A DNA stretch of 64,000 nt from Enchytraeus crypticus (Eukaryota > Annelida > Clitellata > Enchytraeida > Enchytraeidae), in assembly GCA_905160935.1 (NCBI GenBank), contig CAJHZI010000382.1, forward strand, positions 780,501-844,500, written 5' to 3'. Positions within the stretch are counted from its first letter, which is position 1. The number at the start of each line of letters is the position of its first letter. The position numbers and the translations under genes were made by a program. Of the stretch, positions 38,395-50,969 are shown in pieces. The notes under the pieces were generated by a model that was given only the letters and a program-made list of their open reading frames with translations, made no database searches and was not told the DNA's origin.

Positions 38395-38804
38395 ACCCCG
38401 TAAGACCGTAACGGGTAAGTCAGTAGCAAGACAAAGACTAATTAAATGTAGATAATTGGTTCCGAATAACTTTTTCTAGCTTCTATTAGCTTTCTCGGAG
38501 CCCATGATGCTTTCTCTATTCTGACCTATAAATTATATTCTATCTCTATTCTATTTTTATTCTATTTCTATTTTCTATTTCTGTTTCTAGCAATCTATTT
38601 ATTTTCTATCTCTATTCTGACCTCTAAATTTACAGTCGTTTTTATCTCATATGCAGGCGCTGTCACAGACCCTACTCGATAAGTGAGGATGGGAACTGTT
38701 ATGATGAACTAGAGACAGACGCACTCAGCTGCTAGAGCGAGTGAGAACGTAGGCGAGCCGATGAGAGGCTAGTCATGAGCCTTAATGACATCTCAGCTGA
38801 ACCC

Positions 38805-39030
38805 CCGCACAATCACCGCATCTATTACTACAACGTCATAACCCGCACAATCATTGCATGTCTTATTCCAACGTTATGAGCCCCGCAAAATCACCGCATC
38901 AATTGATGCGGTATTAATATTATTGCGTCATAACCCGCAAAATCACCGCAGCCTCTCTTATTACAGCGTCATAACCCGCAAAATCACCGCAGCATCTCTT
39001 ATTATAACGTCGTAATCCTCGCACAATCAC
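38805..39030. repeat. About 38-bp minisatellite
   Basis: Units of ATAACCCGCAAAATCACCGCA with variable TATTACAACGTC spacers, about five copies, irregular length. Confidence 0.8.
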
Positions 39031-39053
39031 TGCTTTGCTATATCTAGGCCATG

Positions 39054-39056
<3 letters not shown>

Positions 39057-39115
<59 letters not shown>

Positions 39116-39130
39116 ATACTGTATATATAG
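39057..39130. repeat. (TA)n tract
   Basis: TATA run ending at a TAGGCCTA octamer. From 39131 to 40140 no gene or element is recognised. Confidence 0.95.
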
Positions 39131-40140
39131 GCCTATATATGTATAATTTGTTATTATATTTATTATTTTGCTATATATGCTTTTTCTTTACAAAGTTATA
39201 AAAAATCATGTAAAGGTCTGTCATCTGACTGGAGTCCAAAAATGTTTTTGTAAATATGTTTTTACTTTGTAAGTTTTTATTAACAAACCGACTATTTGCA
39301 TTTTATTGTATAAATCACTATGTCACCAGCAAGTGTTGAAATCGCAAGTAAATTGCTTGCTGTGAAAGGTATTATCAGTATGATTTTACGTTTCTAGATG
39401 GATGAAAATTTAAGAGTATTCCAAAATTGGAACTTATAAGTTTTAAATAGAATCAAATTACATTAATTAATGTTTTCTGAGACCATCTTAGAAACTTCAA
39501 ATTTTTACTGAAGAAAAGTTACACTGTTTCAGTTTAGCGCAGCCTGAGCCTTAACCAATAAATAATAATAACCATTTTGCTCTCTTTTAACGTTTTTATG
39601 AGTAGAATGATAACAAATTTTGAATTTTGCTAATATTATGCCTTATCAGATCCGTTTTACAATTTATGAAGAAAATGAGCGATAATTTATCAGCTATTCT
39701 TACATCGTCTCGTAAAAGATATTATATTTACTTGCAAATTTATTTAGCGCGGTAGTTTAAGTATTAGCCGTTTATGATATCATGGAAAATTATTTCAGCT
39801 AGCAGATATTACCATATACATGTAGGCCTAATTTATTAAAAATATTGAATCGCATATTGACAATTAATATTTTCAATTGCACTATTAATACATGTAGAAG
39901 CTTATAATCTTCTGGAATGCACTCTCAAATGAATTCACATAGTTTATAAAATTATTAAGCATAACATTAACATAGTGTAACTTACACAAAATTTACGCTA
40001 ATCTAAAATTAGTCAGCTTATGAAGAGATTTTATAAATTTCATACTTTAACTATGCAATAGCATTCAAAATGCAAACATGGCTTAGACGTATACAATACC
40101 GTGTATTGTACATCAACCTTAGCCTACAATGCCTGCAACC

Positions 40141-40295
40141 TTAGCCGACATCGCCACTGGCTGGATGGCGATGTCGGTAAGATACTTGACCGCGGTTCGG
40201 TATGTGCGGGGTTCAAATCCTGGGCTTGCCCGTCTCTGACATCGCTTTCGAGTGGGGAAACTGACGTTACATTAGCTAACATTAGTTAACAGCTT
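40141..40295 (+). repeat. SINE-A copy 8, fold-back
   Basis: CCGACATCGCCA at 40145-40156 pairs perfectly with TGGCGATGTCGG at 40166-40177, followed by the normal SINE-A body GGGGTTCAAATCCTGGGCT and tail. Confidence 0.9.
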
Positions 40296-41524
40296 TTTTA
40301 CTATGTTGTCACTATGTCCAACTTCGCCGGCTAATAAGAACACTGGATATACTATAATACAATAGAGTTGTACTAGTGTTAGCGGTATTTTATTGCCTAC
40401 TCTATAATTTATCTGCGGAGCAGAACAAATAACCCACGGGTTATCACCTCAACCATAAAACTGAGCTAAATTGTATCTATACAACATTTTACAATTCTGT
40501 TAGGTAACGCTGAACGTTAACATTTGGTCTTCATAAATGTGTAATACATGGATACCAACTCACACAACCGCTCCTTTAATTCCTTGTCTTTGAACTAATT
40601 TAGGAGATATTGGATGTGTAGGCCTACTGTATTTTACCTTTTATCTTTTGCTCATCGGTTTGGCTTGGATTCCATAGTGCTCCATGTTATCAGTGACGAC
40701 AGCAGTTTAACGGGGTTGCTGTTATAGTTGTTGACTTTTTAATTCCAACTATTGCGTAATAAGTTTAATTTTTAATTTTTAGCTTCAGTTACTGTGTTTG
40801 GGTTAAATAATACACATGTCAGTTAAGTATAAAATAGTAATTTAGTTTTTAATTAATACACATTTATAGATGCTTGTTTTAAAACAGATCTGAAATGACG
40901 TAGGCGAGGTTGATATTTTCTACTCATGTAAAAAGCCATTTTTATTGTCAATATACACTGATGCAATATATCTTACAATATTTTTTAGTGATAAGCATTT
41001 GTACCTTTTTGGTCTTTCGAGCCGCTTCACGTGCATCTAATTTAAAATAGGCTGTTAAAGATGAGACAGTTAGGACTGCACTAGTTTATATTTTACGAAG
41101 TTAGGCACAAGTATTTATACTGTATGTCCCAGAATTCCTCCATCTAGAAGAATATTAGTTTCGTAAATTTAGTTGCTATTATGCGTTATAACTAAGCCAT
41201 AGTCGTACTTTTGTCACGTAGCTTGCACGCATAGTAGCGATTTAGACATTGCAACTACAAACAGCATCGTCTAACCTTCAATTGCACATACATATACATG
41301 TAAGTCTACATTTTTAACCACATGAGCGCCAATCTTCCTGCGCACATAAACAATCTTTCGCTTCATGCATAAAATTCTCGAGAAAATTGGATATCCAAAC
41401 TTGGTAAACTTCTTTCAATATGTTATAACCCTCTTCATTTGTTTTTTCTCTTATAAGGCATTTATGAGGACCGACACATGGAATATTGATTGATGTAGTA
41501 ACTTATTCATATGTTGATATGAGG

Positions 41525-41620
41525 AGAAAGGCAGAAAATCGAACTATGTGGAGGAGTTATACGCCATAGACCTACCGTAAGGAAGTGCATTAAGAGAGGG
41601 AGATATTTATTAGGTATTAG
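41525..41620 (+). repeat. LINE-1st family 3' end
   Basis: GAAAGGCAGAAAATCGAACTA, then CCATAGACCTACC and AGTGCATTAAGAGAGGGA, the conserved 3' end of this LINE. The stretch 40296-41524 holds no gene I recognise. Confidence 0.65.
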
Positions 41621-41833
41621 GTATGTTTAGCTGCTCATATCTGTGCAGAGGTAAACAAATAAAGCAGTAACAACTAAAGTAATAAAGATAACATATGTAT
41701 GTGTAACTCTCTCCACCCCTCTCCCAGCTTTGCTAGTTAGCTAAGAGCCAAAATATGCTTGCCAAGTTAGTATTCTAAATCATTTGATATGGTGAATATT
41801 AACTATAATGAATTAAAATTACTCTTTAGTTCA

Positions 41834-42080
41834 AAGATAAAGTAAACACGCATTATAGTGAAATGGTCAACTATGTCGATATCTATCACTTTTAATACTA
41901 CATGTTTAATTAAACAGTTAGGCAATTTAGTCCATTTTCCTTATAACCAGTCCAGTGAATGTCCGAGATTTTACTCTGAGATCAGCGCGGCTGGTATTCG
42001 AACCCATGAGGGTTCCATTCACCTCAGAATCTGTCTTGTAAAACTTCATGACGTTACTCCTACGCTAAGGCATTCAATAT
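41834..42080 (-). repeat. SINE-B copy 4
   Basis: Antisense copy with tail complement AAGTAAACACGCATTATAG and ATTCGAACCCATGAGGGTT; the A-box part TTAGCGTAGG lies at the high-coordinate end. Confidence 0.85.
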
Positions 42081-42194
42081 AAGATAGCGTCAGGCTGTCA
42101 CATTACTACAATGCATGTACAATAATATTACTGTAGCAATAATAGACCTACAGTAGATTGTAATGTTTCTCTCAGTTAAGAGCCTATTGGCTCG

Positions 42195-42475
42195 TTGTTG
42201 GTTCGTGTCATATCACCCTTCCACATATATGTATTTCTATCCTTTGCTCTTCTTTCAAATCCACATACGATTTATATATCTGAGTGCCTTATCAAATCAT
42301 CTAGCATTCTAATCTCCGTTTTCCCTAAATTCTCTTTCTTCGCATTTATTCCTTCCTTCGTCTCATTTAGTAAACGATCTCCTCTTAATTTTAGATCATG
42401 TCCAGCTCTTCTTTCTATTTTTTGCAACAGTATATTAATAAGTAAAATAATCATCTTAATATTACATGCATGCAA
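42195..42475 (-). repeat. LINE-1st family 3' fragment
   Basis: The minus strand encodes LINILLQKIERRAGHDLKLR then RLLNETKEGINAKKENLGKT and MLDDLI, degenerate equivalents of the GHxLRGDxLLxxVxEG and MLDDL blocks. Confidence 0.6.
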
Positions 42476-43917
42476 CTTACAAGTAGTTAGATATTTCTTA
42501 AGAAATCAATTAAAATTCCTAAACACTAAAGCATTCATTAAATATGTTTCCACAAGGCCTAGACTTTAACTGATATTTAGATAATGTAAAGCTCTCTACT
42601 GGGATATATACGTTTTCTGGCAGAAATCATCGAAAGCCAAAATGTAGGCCGATGAAAATTCATTGTCTAATTTAGTTCATAAAGTAAAGTTAAGCTGTAT
42701 TAGAAACAAAGGCACAGCAATATAGTTTTTAAAAACTAAACCAGGAAAAATTTTGTAATTTATTTTTAACTTTTACGAAATAGATTTCACCATACCTCTC
42801 TTATATGCTAATATATAATCTAAAAGCAGTTGAGGAATAAATTCTTCAATAATGTTTGTCTAAATTGAGATATTATTGTCACACTTCTAGAAGGATAGCT
42901 GGCCACGTCGCTGGAAGCTTAAAAGTCTAAAAAAGCGCTTAACTTCCTTTAGTGTCATCTACAGCGGCACAACATCGCATAGCCATTCTAAGTCTTTTTT
43001 ACATTTTGAAGCACATATAAGTCAAAGTGGAATGCTTTTCGCTCATTGAACCTCAAACCGGTTGTCATGGTAGACCTTTAGCAATATAACGTTAACTGTT
43101 CGCAATGACGTCGACTGGACGCTGTTACAAATGGAAATAGTCTCGGATATTAACTTGGAGGGAAGGTGATCACGGATAAGTTATTTCCAGGCTAGATCTC
43201 CTTGATCCCCTTCTTATCCATTGATCAAAGGACGACTACTGGAATAAATGCACCGTCCTTCATCAGCCTACTTCCAGAATCTAATCATTGAGAAGAATTC
43301 GTCGTTAAAATATCTTGCCCCCTTCTCTGAAGTCAAGCAATACAAATAAGCAAATTTCCAAGTTACGTGAGTTTAATAAAATCCCACATACTGGAGCAGC
43401 TAAACTTACGTTCATTTGATATCACCAATCAGGGCGTATCCCGCGGTTATAGATCACTTAGAGTTCAGTAAGGTCAAGTCTCAGCAATGGCTCCTCGATG
43501 AATCCGATATTCGCTCAAATATGTAATAATAAATATTATAACACTTATTTTGAAACATTCAGATGCAATCTGGGGCACTTATTACTTCTTTCCACTTATA
43601 GCTTCAAAAGCTTCCTACATGCCCACTAGCAGACACTCCGGCTGCATTCAATATCCATGGCGGAAAGCTCAAAGGTGTGGATGGTTTCCGACAGGAAGAT
43701 TGAGTAGTGCTTTACTTGACTTCCTTTCAACAGAATATACCGAATAGTGGTCTAATTACCATCTAATTATATAGGTCCTATGCTAGAAAGTTTCTCTTTC
43801 CATAAAAGACACATAATCTCCTTCTGAAAGTCGAAAGTTCGTTAAAGATATACATGTTAGATCAGACATCGTTTTAAGTTAAAGGTTTAAACTTTATTTT
43901 TGTTAAAAATGTATAGT
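42476..43917. other. Intergenic, no gene seen
   Basis: A 65-codon frame at 43550-43747 is not recognised and has no splice partners. Otherwise AT-rich sequence. Confidence 0.4.
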
Positions 43918-44168
43918 CTGATTTAACCTTGTTAGCTTGATTTAATCTTGTTAGAGTGATCTAACCATGTTAGCTTGATTTACCTTGGTTAGCCTGATTT
44001 AATATTGTTAACTTGATGTAACCATATTGGCTAGATTTAACCTTGCTAGCTTGATTTAACCTGGTTATCTTTATTTAACTTGTTCGCTTGATTTAACGTT
44101 GTTAGCTTGATTTAACAACGTTAGCTAGATTTAACTAATCTAGCTTGAATTAACCATAGATTAACTTG
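43918..44168. repeat. About 20-bp minisatellite
   Basis: Twelve or so units of GTTAGCTTGATTTAACCTT with frequent substitutions. Confidence 0.85.
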
Positions 44169-44394
44169 GTTTAGCATATGCTAGCCTGTCTCTTAGAGTC
44201 GGTTTCGTTCCTCAGTTATAGTAATTGACACATTAAGTTTTACTAAGAGTCTCTTAGAAAAATATAACAGTTGCTGGTAGATAATGATAACGACAATGCA
44301 AAGCTACAAGTAAATTGCTAGTTATAGCTAGAGGGTTAGGTTAATGTAGATTTTTTATACTAAATAATATGTATGCACTGTATGTACATGTATA

Positions 44395-44535
44395 AAGGCT
44401 AAGGCCAAGTTTAACGTCAATTTTATCTTGGCATGCTCGAGTAGCTTCTCAGGAAGAGCACTGGATTTGAACCGTGCACCTTTTCGGATCTCTGTCGAAC
44501 AACTTTCCAACAAGCCACAAGCCGGCTCAGCCCAT
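44395..44535 (-). repeat. SINE-A-related element
   Basis: Antisense: AAGTTTAACGTCAATTTTAT tail, then GCACTGGATTTGAACCGTGC around the B box, ending AAGCCGGCTC. Same layout as the copy at 61695, distinct from core SINE-A. Confidence 0.65.
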
Positions 44536-44984
44536 ATGTATAAATAATATTTTTATTGTATACATTTGCTATGTTCAGTAATCATATCCATCTCGTGTAC
44601 TGCAAGAGCCGGGTCTAAGGTATAAAGTCATAATCAGAGTATGAATATGAAGTCTGGAATGAGTGTTGCTGGATAGCGTAAAGTTACGCTCATACTGTTT
44701 GTAGAAATTTTTACTAGTTTAGATATTATTTAAATGTAATTGTTATTCAGTCATGATTACAATTGAACTCTTCCGGTAAAGTAGTCTCGAAGACCGAGTT
44801 CTGCCATGACACTGCTATATAAGTTTTCGTTGTTAATAATAATAGTAATATGCTTTCACGTTCGATTATGAGGACTATTTGGATTAACAAGTTAATCACT
44901 TCACAAAGATTTAAGTAAAAATGCCCAATCCATATTTTATTTAGCCAATAGCTTTGAAAAATATAGCTTTTGAAGTGTTTCCCG

Positions 44985-45105
44985 TAGTCTTCATCAGTTT
45001 TTGTGATATGGAGTGCTGCGTATATCTTCAGTTCTTTGTTTAATCGCCTCTTACGACACTCGCAGTTAAAGGTTGATCTATTCTTCAGGTTCCGGGAAAC
45101 ATGTA
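44985..45105 (-). repeat. SINE-C 5' part
   Basis: Antisense ATCGCCTCTTACGACACTCG and GGTTGATCTATTCTTCAGGT match the head of the 45400 element in inverted orientation. Confidence 0.6.
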
Positions 45106-45177
45106 TAAAACATATACAGATGTAGTAAACATGTGTACATGTATATGCATGCACGTATGTATAAATCTACTGTATAT

Positions 45178-45385
45178 ACAATATATAAGTAATATATATT
45201 ATAAATATATATATATACATATTATATATATACGTTGTATATTATATATACAATATATTTAACATAATGTTTTATATATATATATATATATTATATAATC
45301 ATATATTACATGTATATATACATATTGTATATGTATATATACATGTATACTGTATATATATGTGTATATACATGTATATATATAG
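45178..45385. repeat. TA-rich block
   Basis: Imperfect TATA/ACATGTATA sequence lying between two SINE-C elements that face away from each other. Confidence 0.9.
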
Positions 45386-45389
45386 TACA

Positions 45390-45653
45390 AGTAACTGAAG
45401 AATTGACAAACCGGTGACTGCACGTGTCGTAGAAGGAGACTAAAGCACTAAGATCTATACGAAAGTCAGAAAGGGCATTCGGTTGCTGAGCGCCTAGGCT
45501 TCAGAAATTGTTACAAAAATTTACATGAATGAAAAAGTCTCAAATAGGGGGTTGGCTGATGGTGTGGTGTTGGACAGAGAGGATTTGAGATAGTCTATTC
45601 GTATCCCGACCCTAGTTAAACTGGAATTCAAGGGAAGATGATGATGATGATTA
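45390..45653 (+). repeat. SINE-C copy with (GAT)n tail
   Basis: Head ACTGCACGTGTCGTAGAAGG, body AGAAAGGGCATTCGGTTGCT, 3' part GACAGAGAGGATTTGAG and CGTATCCCGACCCTAGTTAA, tail GATGATGATGA. Confidence 0.82.
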
Positions 45654-45679
45654 TGACATATAAAGTAAAAATCTGTCCA

Positions 45680-45711
45680 TAAAAGTACTCGTAGTATAAC
45701 GAGTACTTTTA
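45680..45711. repeat. Perfect 13-bp hairpin
   Basis: TAAAAGTACTCGT at 45680-45692 pairs with ACGAGTACTTTTA at 45699-45711; AGTACTCGTT then follows again. Resembles hAT subterminal motifs. Confidence 0.85.
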
Positions 45712-46441
45712 GTACTCGTTACCCGAGAAGGCAAAATTTTCCTTTACAAAAAATGGGTCATCAGCGGAAGCATGAAGCTGGCGAGACGTGAATTGATTTA
45801 CTTCACGAAAATAAATTTATACAGTAGCACAGAATGATCTTTAACTCTTCAAGGGAGTAAAGAAATCCATGTAAAAGAACCTTAATACCTTCTGAGCGTT
45901 ACTTTAAAATAGCTTGTTATAGAACATTTATGTTCATACAAATTAAATATTATTAAATATGATTAAATATTTATTTATGTTCATTTATGCTTGCATACAA
46001 AGCGTTTAATGATGGCGGCTCCACTCTGCTCACTTGGTTATTAAGACTAGATAAGGCCCGACACTAAAACCTTTGAGTAACTAGCCCTATAATTAAATGA
46101 GAATTGTTTTCTGGGCATTAGACTTAAGAGAGAGAAGCACGATATTCTCATCACTGCCTGGCGCAGCAGCTTTCAGGAGGATGAATGCGAGCTGACAGTT
46201 ACAGCTGAAGTTTCGTTGCTGTGAGTGTTAGAGGTTATTTCACAAAAATATTATCTTTAAACCACGACTTGGAAGTTTTAACATTTCAAATTTAGTATAT
46301 ATTAAATATTTGCAAGATCGGGTTTATCAGATTATTGAAAACGATATACTACGTGAAATATATTCTAAGCTGCTGAAAAATGTAACCCGGTGCAAATGGT
46401 GCAAGGCGGTCAATATGGTTGCAGCTACTTGTTATACTCTA

Positions 46442-46489
46442 TCTCTGCCTTCTATATCTGTCTTTCAATGTCTCTCGCCATCTCTCCAT

Positions 46490-46531
<42 letters not shown>

Positions 46532-46650
46532 CTCTATCTATCCATCTATCTATCTATCCATCCATCTATCCATCCATCCATCCATCCATCCATCCATCCA
46601 TCCATCTATCTATCTGTCCATCCATCCATCCTCCATCCCTCAGTCAGTCC
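46442..46650. repeat. (CT)n then (ATCC)n microsatellite
   Basis: CTCT run followed by CTAT and CCAT tetranucleotide runs. All three plus frames stay open here because the sequence lacks stops, so the frames are not genes. Confidence 0.95.
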
Positions 46651-47098
46651 TTCCGTCCATAATTGTACAAAATTTTCAGTAACTTTTAGTTTAGAAAATA
46701 TAGTTTCCGAGGTGATTTACTATTCCTCTCTCCGTTCTCGCTTAGTGGCTTCTTAATACATGTGCACTTTACGACGGATCTGCTCTGTATTGACCCAGAC
46801 ACAATACGGTGCAAGTCGGAGTTGTATCTACATATATAGGCAGAGAGGGATGTAAAATTTTTAATTTAGATTGTTTAAATACTAATACTGAATGTTTAAT
46901 TTACATTGCTGGTGGGGTACTTAAAAACTACTTAGTTTACTTGCATATTTTACATACTGAACACTATTTTTTAGATACTCACTGCAAAAATTCTTAAATC
47001 AGTCTTAATTGAATTTCTGCTTACCTATTCCATTCTACGTAGAACGAGTTTTCACGCAGCTAACATTCACTATAAAGGCTGCAACGGTGTTACTGCCA

Positions 47099-47363
47099 GC
47101 AGCTGTTACAGTAACTACCATGACTTCTAACAGAAAACTCTAGCTGTTTTATTAACTCTAGCATTTTTATATTTGAAATATAGTTACTGTTTCTGTCATG
47201 AGTATCAAAGCCAATCAGCAGATATTTCAGTCTGCAGCTGAACCATGACAGCAGCTGAAGCCCTCAGCAGCTGAAGAGCTGTAGCAGCTGTGTGCTCCTT
47301 TGCTCTGCAAGCAGCTGCATCAGTCAGCATCTAACCTACCGGCTAATATACCTGCCAGCAGCT
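47099..47363. repeat. Cluster of CAGCTG/AGCAGC motifs
   Basis: CAGCTG or AGCAGCT occurs at least eight times in 265 bases (for example GCAGCTGAACC, AGCAGCTGAAG, AAGCAGCTGCATC). The motif is the E box of bHLH factors. Spacing is irregular. Confidence 0.75.
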
Positions 47364-49775
47364 AAGGCGACCTCTTAAGCTGAATCAGGAAGCTGAATAC
47401 TATATCAGCTGTTACAACTCGCGTTGATCGCAGTTCTTCACGGTTGTCGTCATACGTTAAACAAGAGGCCGGTAAATAATGAACACTTTCTTCCGCTGCT
47501 TGCAAGCAATTAGGTCGACAGTGTTCTCGGTATTACAACGAATATCACCAAGATGACGTTATCAAAAGCTTCAGAAATCTAAAGTATTATTTAGTTTTCT
47601 TTATATTTATTGATATGATTTTCTCGAAGTTGATTCTATAATCGTACAGATTCGCACAGTTAATGTTAAAAAGATTTTTAAAACAAACTTTAATAATTAT
47701 GATCACTCATCGATGGGAATTTAATGAGAGAAATAAATTTTAGATTAATAGAGTGACGGGAATTGTAAGGCTATTGATTGAACATACTTGTATATTTTGA
47801 TATGAAATACAGTATTGCTTGGTAATGCCTTCAGGCTTTTAAACCTTTCGTTTCATGCAGTATTCGTACGATTTCCGGTATTTGGAAGCTTATTAATAAA
47901 ATTTCGCTTATAAAATACCAATAATTCATAAATTATAGTTTAAGAAGCACTACCTCAAAACATTACAAAATTCTCCATACTGTTTAGAAACCTAAATCAT
48001 TGTTTTCCTTTAATTAATATTACTGATCAAAGGGAGTTTTTAAAATTTCCCGTGGCACATTTGACACATTATACCTTGTATGCTGAAAGGCATTAATTAG
48101 TTAATGCACAAAAATGCCCTATCAAATTTCGGCTAATGTCCAGACGCAGTTAAATTCCTCTGATAATGTTACGATATTCTAAGCATGCAGCCCTGTACAT
48201 ACGTATAAGTGCACGGTTTCACTAGCAGTAAATCAAGCCAACGTTTCCGTTACTTTGTAAATCTTAAAATTTAAACCGAATGAAAGTAACTCCTAGAACA
48301 ATTTTATGACAAGCGACAATTGATTTGCCTACTAATGTTTCTACACTATGTAATGCAGTATTCGCAATAAATTGATGCAAAAATGATAAATAAAACGCCT
48401 CTTTAATGTTAAGAAGTATGTAGAAAAAACACATTAGCGTAATTTAGTTATAATTGTGTTGCATGTTCAATCTGCATATCAATGATTGATTTCTGCGGTA
48501 TGTGGTATTGATATGTCAAATTTATGATGATAAACGTAATTATTTTGCTATACGCATTTCTTGGTTTGAACTGCTGATATCGAATTAGAAAAAAAATGTT
48601 ATGTCAAAATTTCTAGGAACCAATCAAATCATCAGATGAATTTAATAAGCTAAATAAGTATAACCTTTAGTCAGTGAGAAAATAACAACAACAATTCACC
48701 ATACATTAGCTCATAAATCTTTTACTTGTATATACAAATCCTCATATTAATTAGAACTCTGAATTTCGCATGGACAGAAAAACCAAAATCAAAATTAGCT
48801 AGGCTCGGGAACCGATAAGGATTTTGAATTAGAAATTCTTTGTCAAATTGAATCATACAACTATTCTTTTAAATGTTTGTGAATAATTATTTAATCGTTA
48901 ACATACCATACATATAGCCAAATATAGTACTCTGTAAAAATGAATGCAAAAATAAAAAAGAATAGGAAACCATCCTCAAATTGATAACAACAAAATTTGT
49001 ATTTAACTTACATCGCAACTTTATAATTTATAAAAACTATGTCATCAGTAGATTTTTATTGACCTTTTGTACTCAGTGCTATTTTTAGTAAAGAGAAACA
49101 AAGTTAACAGCAACTGAAATATGTTACGACGTTTCCACCTTCCATCTTTCCTCCATTATTTCTGCTATGCAAATAGACTTAATTGTCACCATTTAATCAA
49201 AATTATCTTCGTCAATTGGATGTCGAGTTACATTCTTCTTCTTCTCCAGATTCCGGTCACACCTAACTGCGCGGCTTGAATTCCTCAGAATTAGAAACGT
49301 AAGAAATGATCGCATTATGCCTCCTCCTTGTTTCTCAGTCAAAGTGAGTATTGTTGCGCCAATCACCAGTCAGCGAAACAAAAATATCTTCATGGATTGG
49401 AAAGTAGCTGAAGTACGATAATAGTTAATTAATAATCGCTATTAGGTCTAATTGATAGAAATACATGTAATCAAGAATATTACTACGAAATCGTGTTTTG
49501 ATTGATTCACTGGCGAATATTCTAAATTACTACATAGGCCTATAGAATGCAAATTTTATAGATTATACACTGCTATAAATTATATGGAATACATAAAAAC
49601 CTGTATGTTACTCTATAATAAAAATGAGAAGTGCATTCCCAAGTTATCCCTATAGAATTAAATTTTAGCTGCTGAAATAAACATTACAGTCCTAATCAGT
49701 AGTGCCAACTGGATAATTATTGTATTAAAATTAATTATGAACCAATTCATTTCGTGAAAGGAATACATATTTAAA

Positions 49776-49783
<8 letters not shown>
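47364..49783. other. Intergenic, no gene seen
   Basis: AT-rich sequence. No exon-like frame or repeat family recognised by eye. Confidence 0.5.

Positions 49784-49827
<44 letters not shown>
49784..49827. repeat. (TA)n, left of mariner
   Basis: Uninterrupted TATA run directly abutting the transposon end. Confidence 0.95.
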
Positions 49828-49830
<3 letters not shown>

Positions 49831-50621
49831 GGTGGTCCAGAATAAATGAAACTATTTTGAAGGCTAATAACTTCTACAATTTTTATTCAAACGTCTCACT
49901 TTATATATTAAATTAAAGACAATTCTCTTTTCTATTAACTTGCTAATTATTCAAGAGAACCTATTACACATATTTGAGAAATTATCATTAGTCGCCAATA
50001 TGTAATTTTCATGTTTTTAATGTCATATGATGGCCTGTATGAAAGTAAACCTGCCATAGTTTATTGAACCGTAGAACTGGCCACCTAACAGCCCTCCCCT
50101 GATTTGAGCCCGATTTACTATTCGATCGTTTACTATTGTCTTCAGCAATTAGTCTATCGTGAACGGATACACGACGTTGAACATTTGAAACAAGTCAATG
50201 TTCTCCTCTGGACCCAGAGATCAGTCAGGCACTCGTGGACTCGGCAAATTGGTCAGTGGTCCCAGCGGGTTAATGCAGTTATTTGGGCTCATGGTGGACA
50301 CATTGAACATTAGTTCAATTAATTCTCAATTTATTTAGGACATGGATAGAAACTGCAATGCACTTTCTGAAATAGTTGAGGCAAAATGCAAATAATGTTA
50401 AATTCTTTATTTTCATATCTTCAGTTTTCACGCAATTTCATTGAAAATTACATATCGGCGACTAATGATAATTTCTCAAATATGTGTAGTTATATCTATT
50501 AGATATTTAGCAAGTGACTAGAAAAGAGAATTGTCTTTAATGTAATTTATAATTAGGGTGTTCGGATAAAAATTGTCAAAGTTATTAACCTTCAAAGCAG
50601 TTTCATTTATTCGGGACCACC

Positions 50622-50624
<3 letters not shown>
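49828..50624 (+). mobile_element. Mariner-type (Tc1/mariner) transposon relic
   Basis: A 797-bp element from CAGGGTGGTCCAGAATAAAT to its inverted end, with TA on both sides. The inverted ends extend about 190 bases (49828-50020 and 50437-50624), including the shared AGACAATTCTCTTTTCTA. Between them 50104-50313 encodes a transposase C-terminus: YREKI-like YRERIHDVEHLKQ and IGQWSQRVNAVIWAHGGHIE. The acidic residue expected in the PDLxPIDY block is Y here, and the N-terminus is missing, so it is inactive. It sits inside a (TA)n microsatellite. Confidence 0.92.
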
Positions 50625-50701
<77 letters not shown>

Positions 50702-50745
50702 AATTATATATTTATACAATTATATATTATATATATAATATTTAA
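50625..50745. repeat. (TA)n, right of mariner
   Basis: TATA runs continuing beyond the transposon. Confidence 0.95.
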
Positions 50746-50904
50746 ATGCAAGTAATATGGGCCTATAGGCCTATAGTCTATATATAATTGCACAAGTACA
50801 TGTATATTTTTATGTTTAATAAATATTCTGTAATCTGTCTGAACTAAACTAAACTGTTAAAATTGTTACAGTGTATATAAAATGTTCATTCAATATGAGA
50901 AAAC

Positions 50905-50969
50905 CTAAAAATCATCCGCTAGGAGATCGTTCATCCCGGAAGTGAAATCAAACTGATGAGATTCGTCGT
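50905..50969 (-). CDS. PRKAG: AMPK gamma last exon, acidic tail
   Basis: After the strong acceptor GTTTTATTTTCAG, AC completes aspartate, then DESHQFDFTSGMNDLLADDF and TAG. The exact phase fit and pyrimidine tract support it, but the tail is not part of the classical family end, so it is inferred. Confidence 0.72.

Noticed and set aside
43550-43747. 65-codon plus frame
   Set aside because: No family, no splice context.
46310-46756. Longest frame in the window, 148 codons
   Set aside because: Created by (CT)n and (ATCC)n repeats that lack stops; reads as LSLSLS and HPSIHPSI in several frames.
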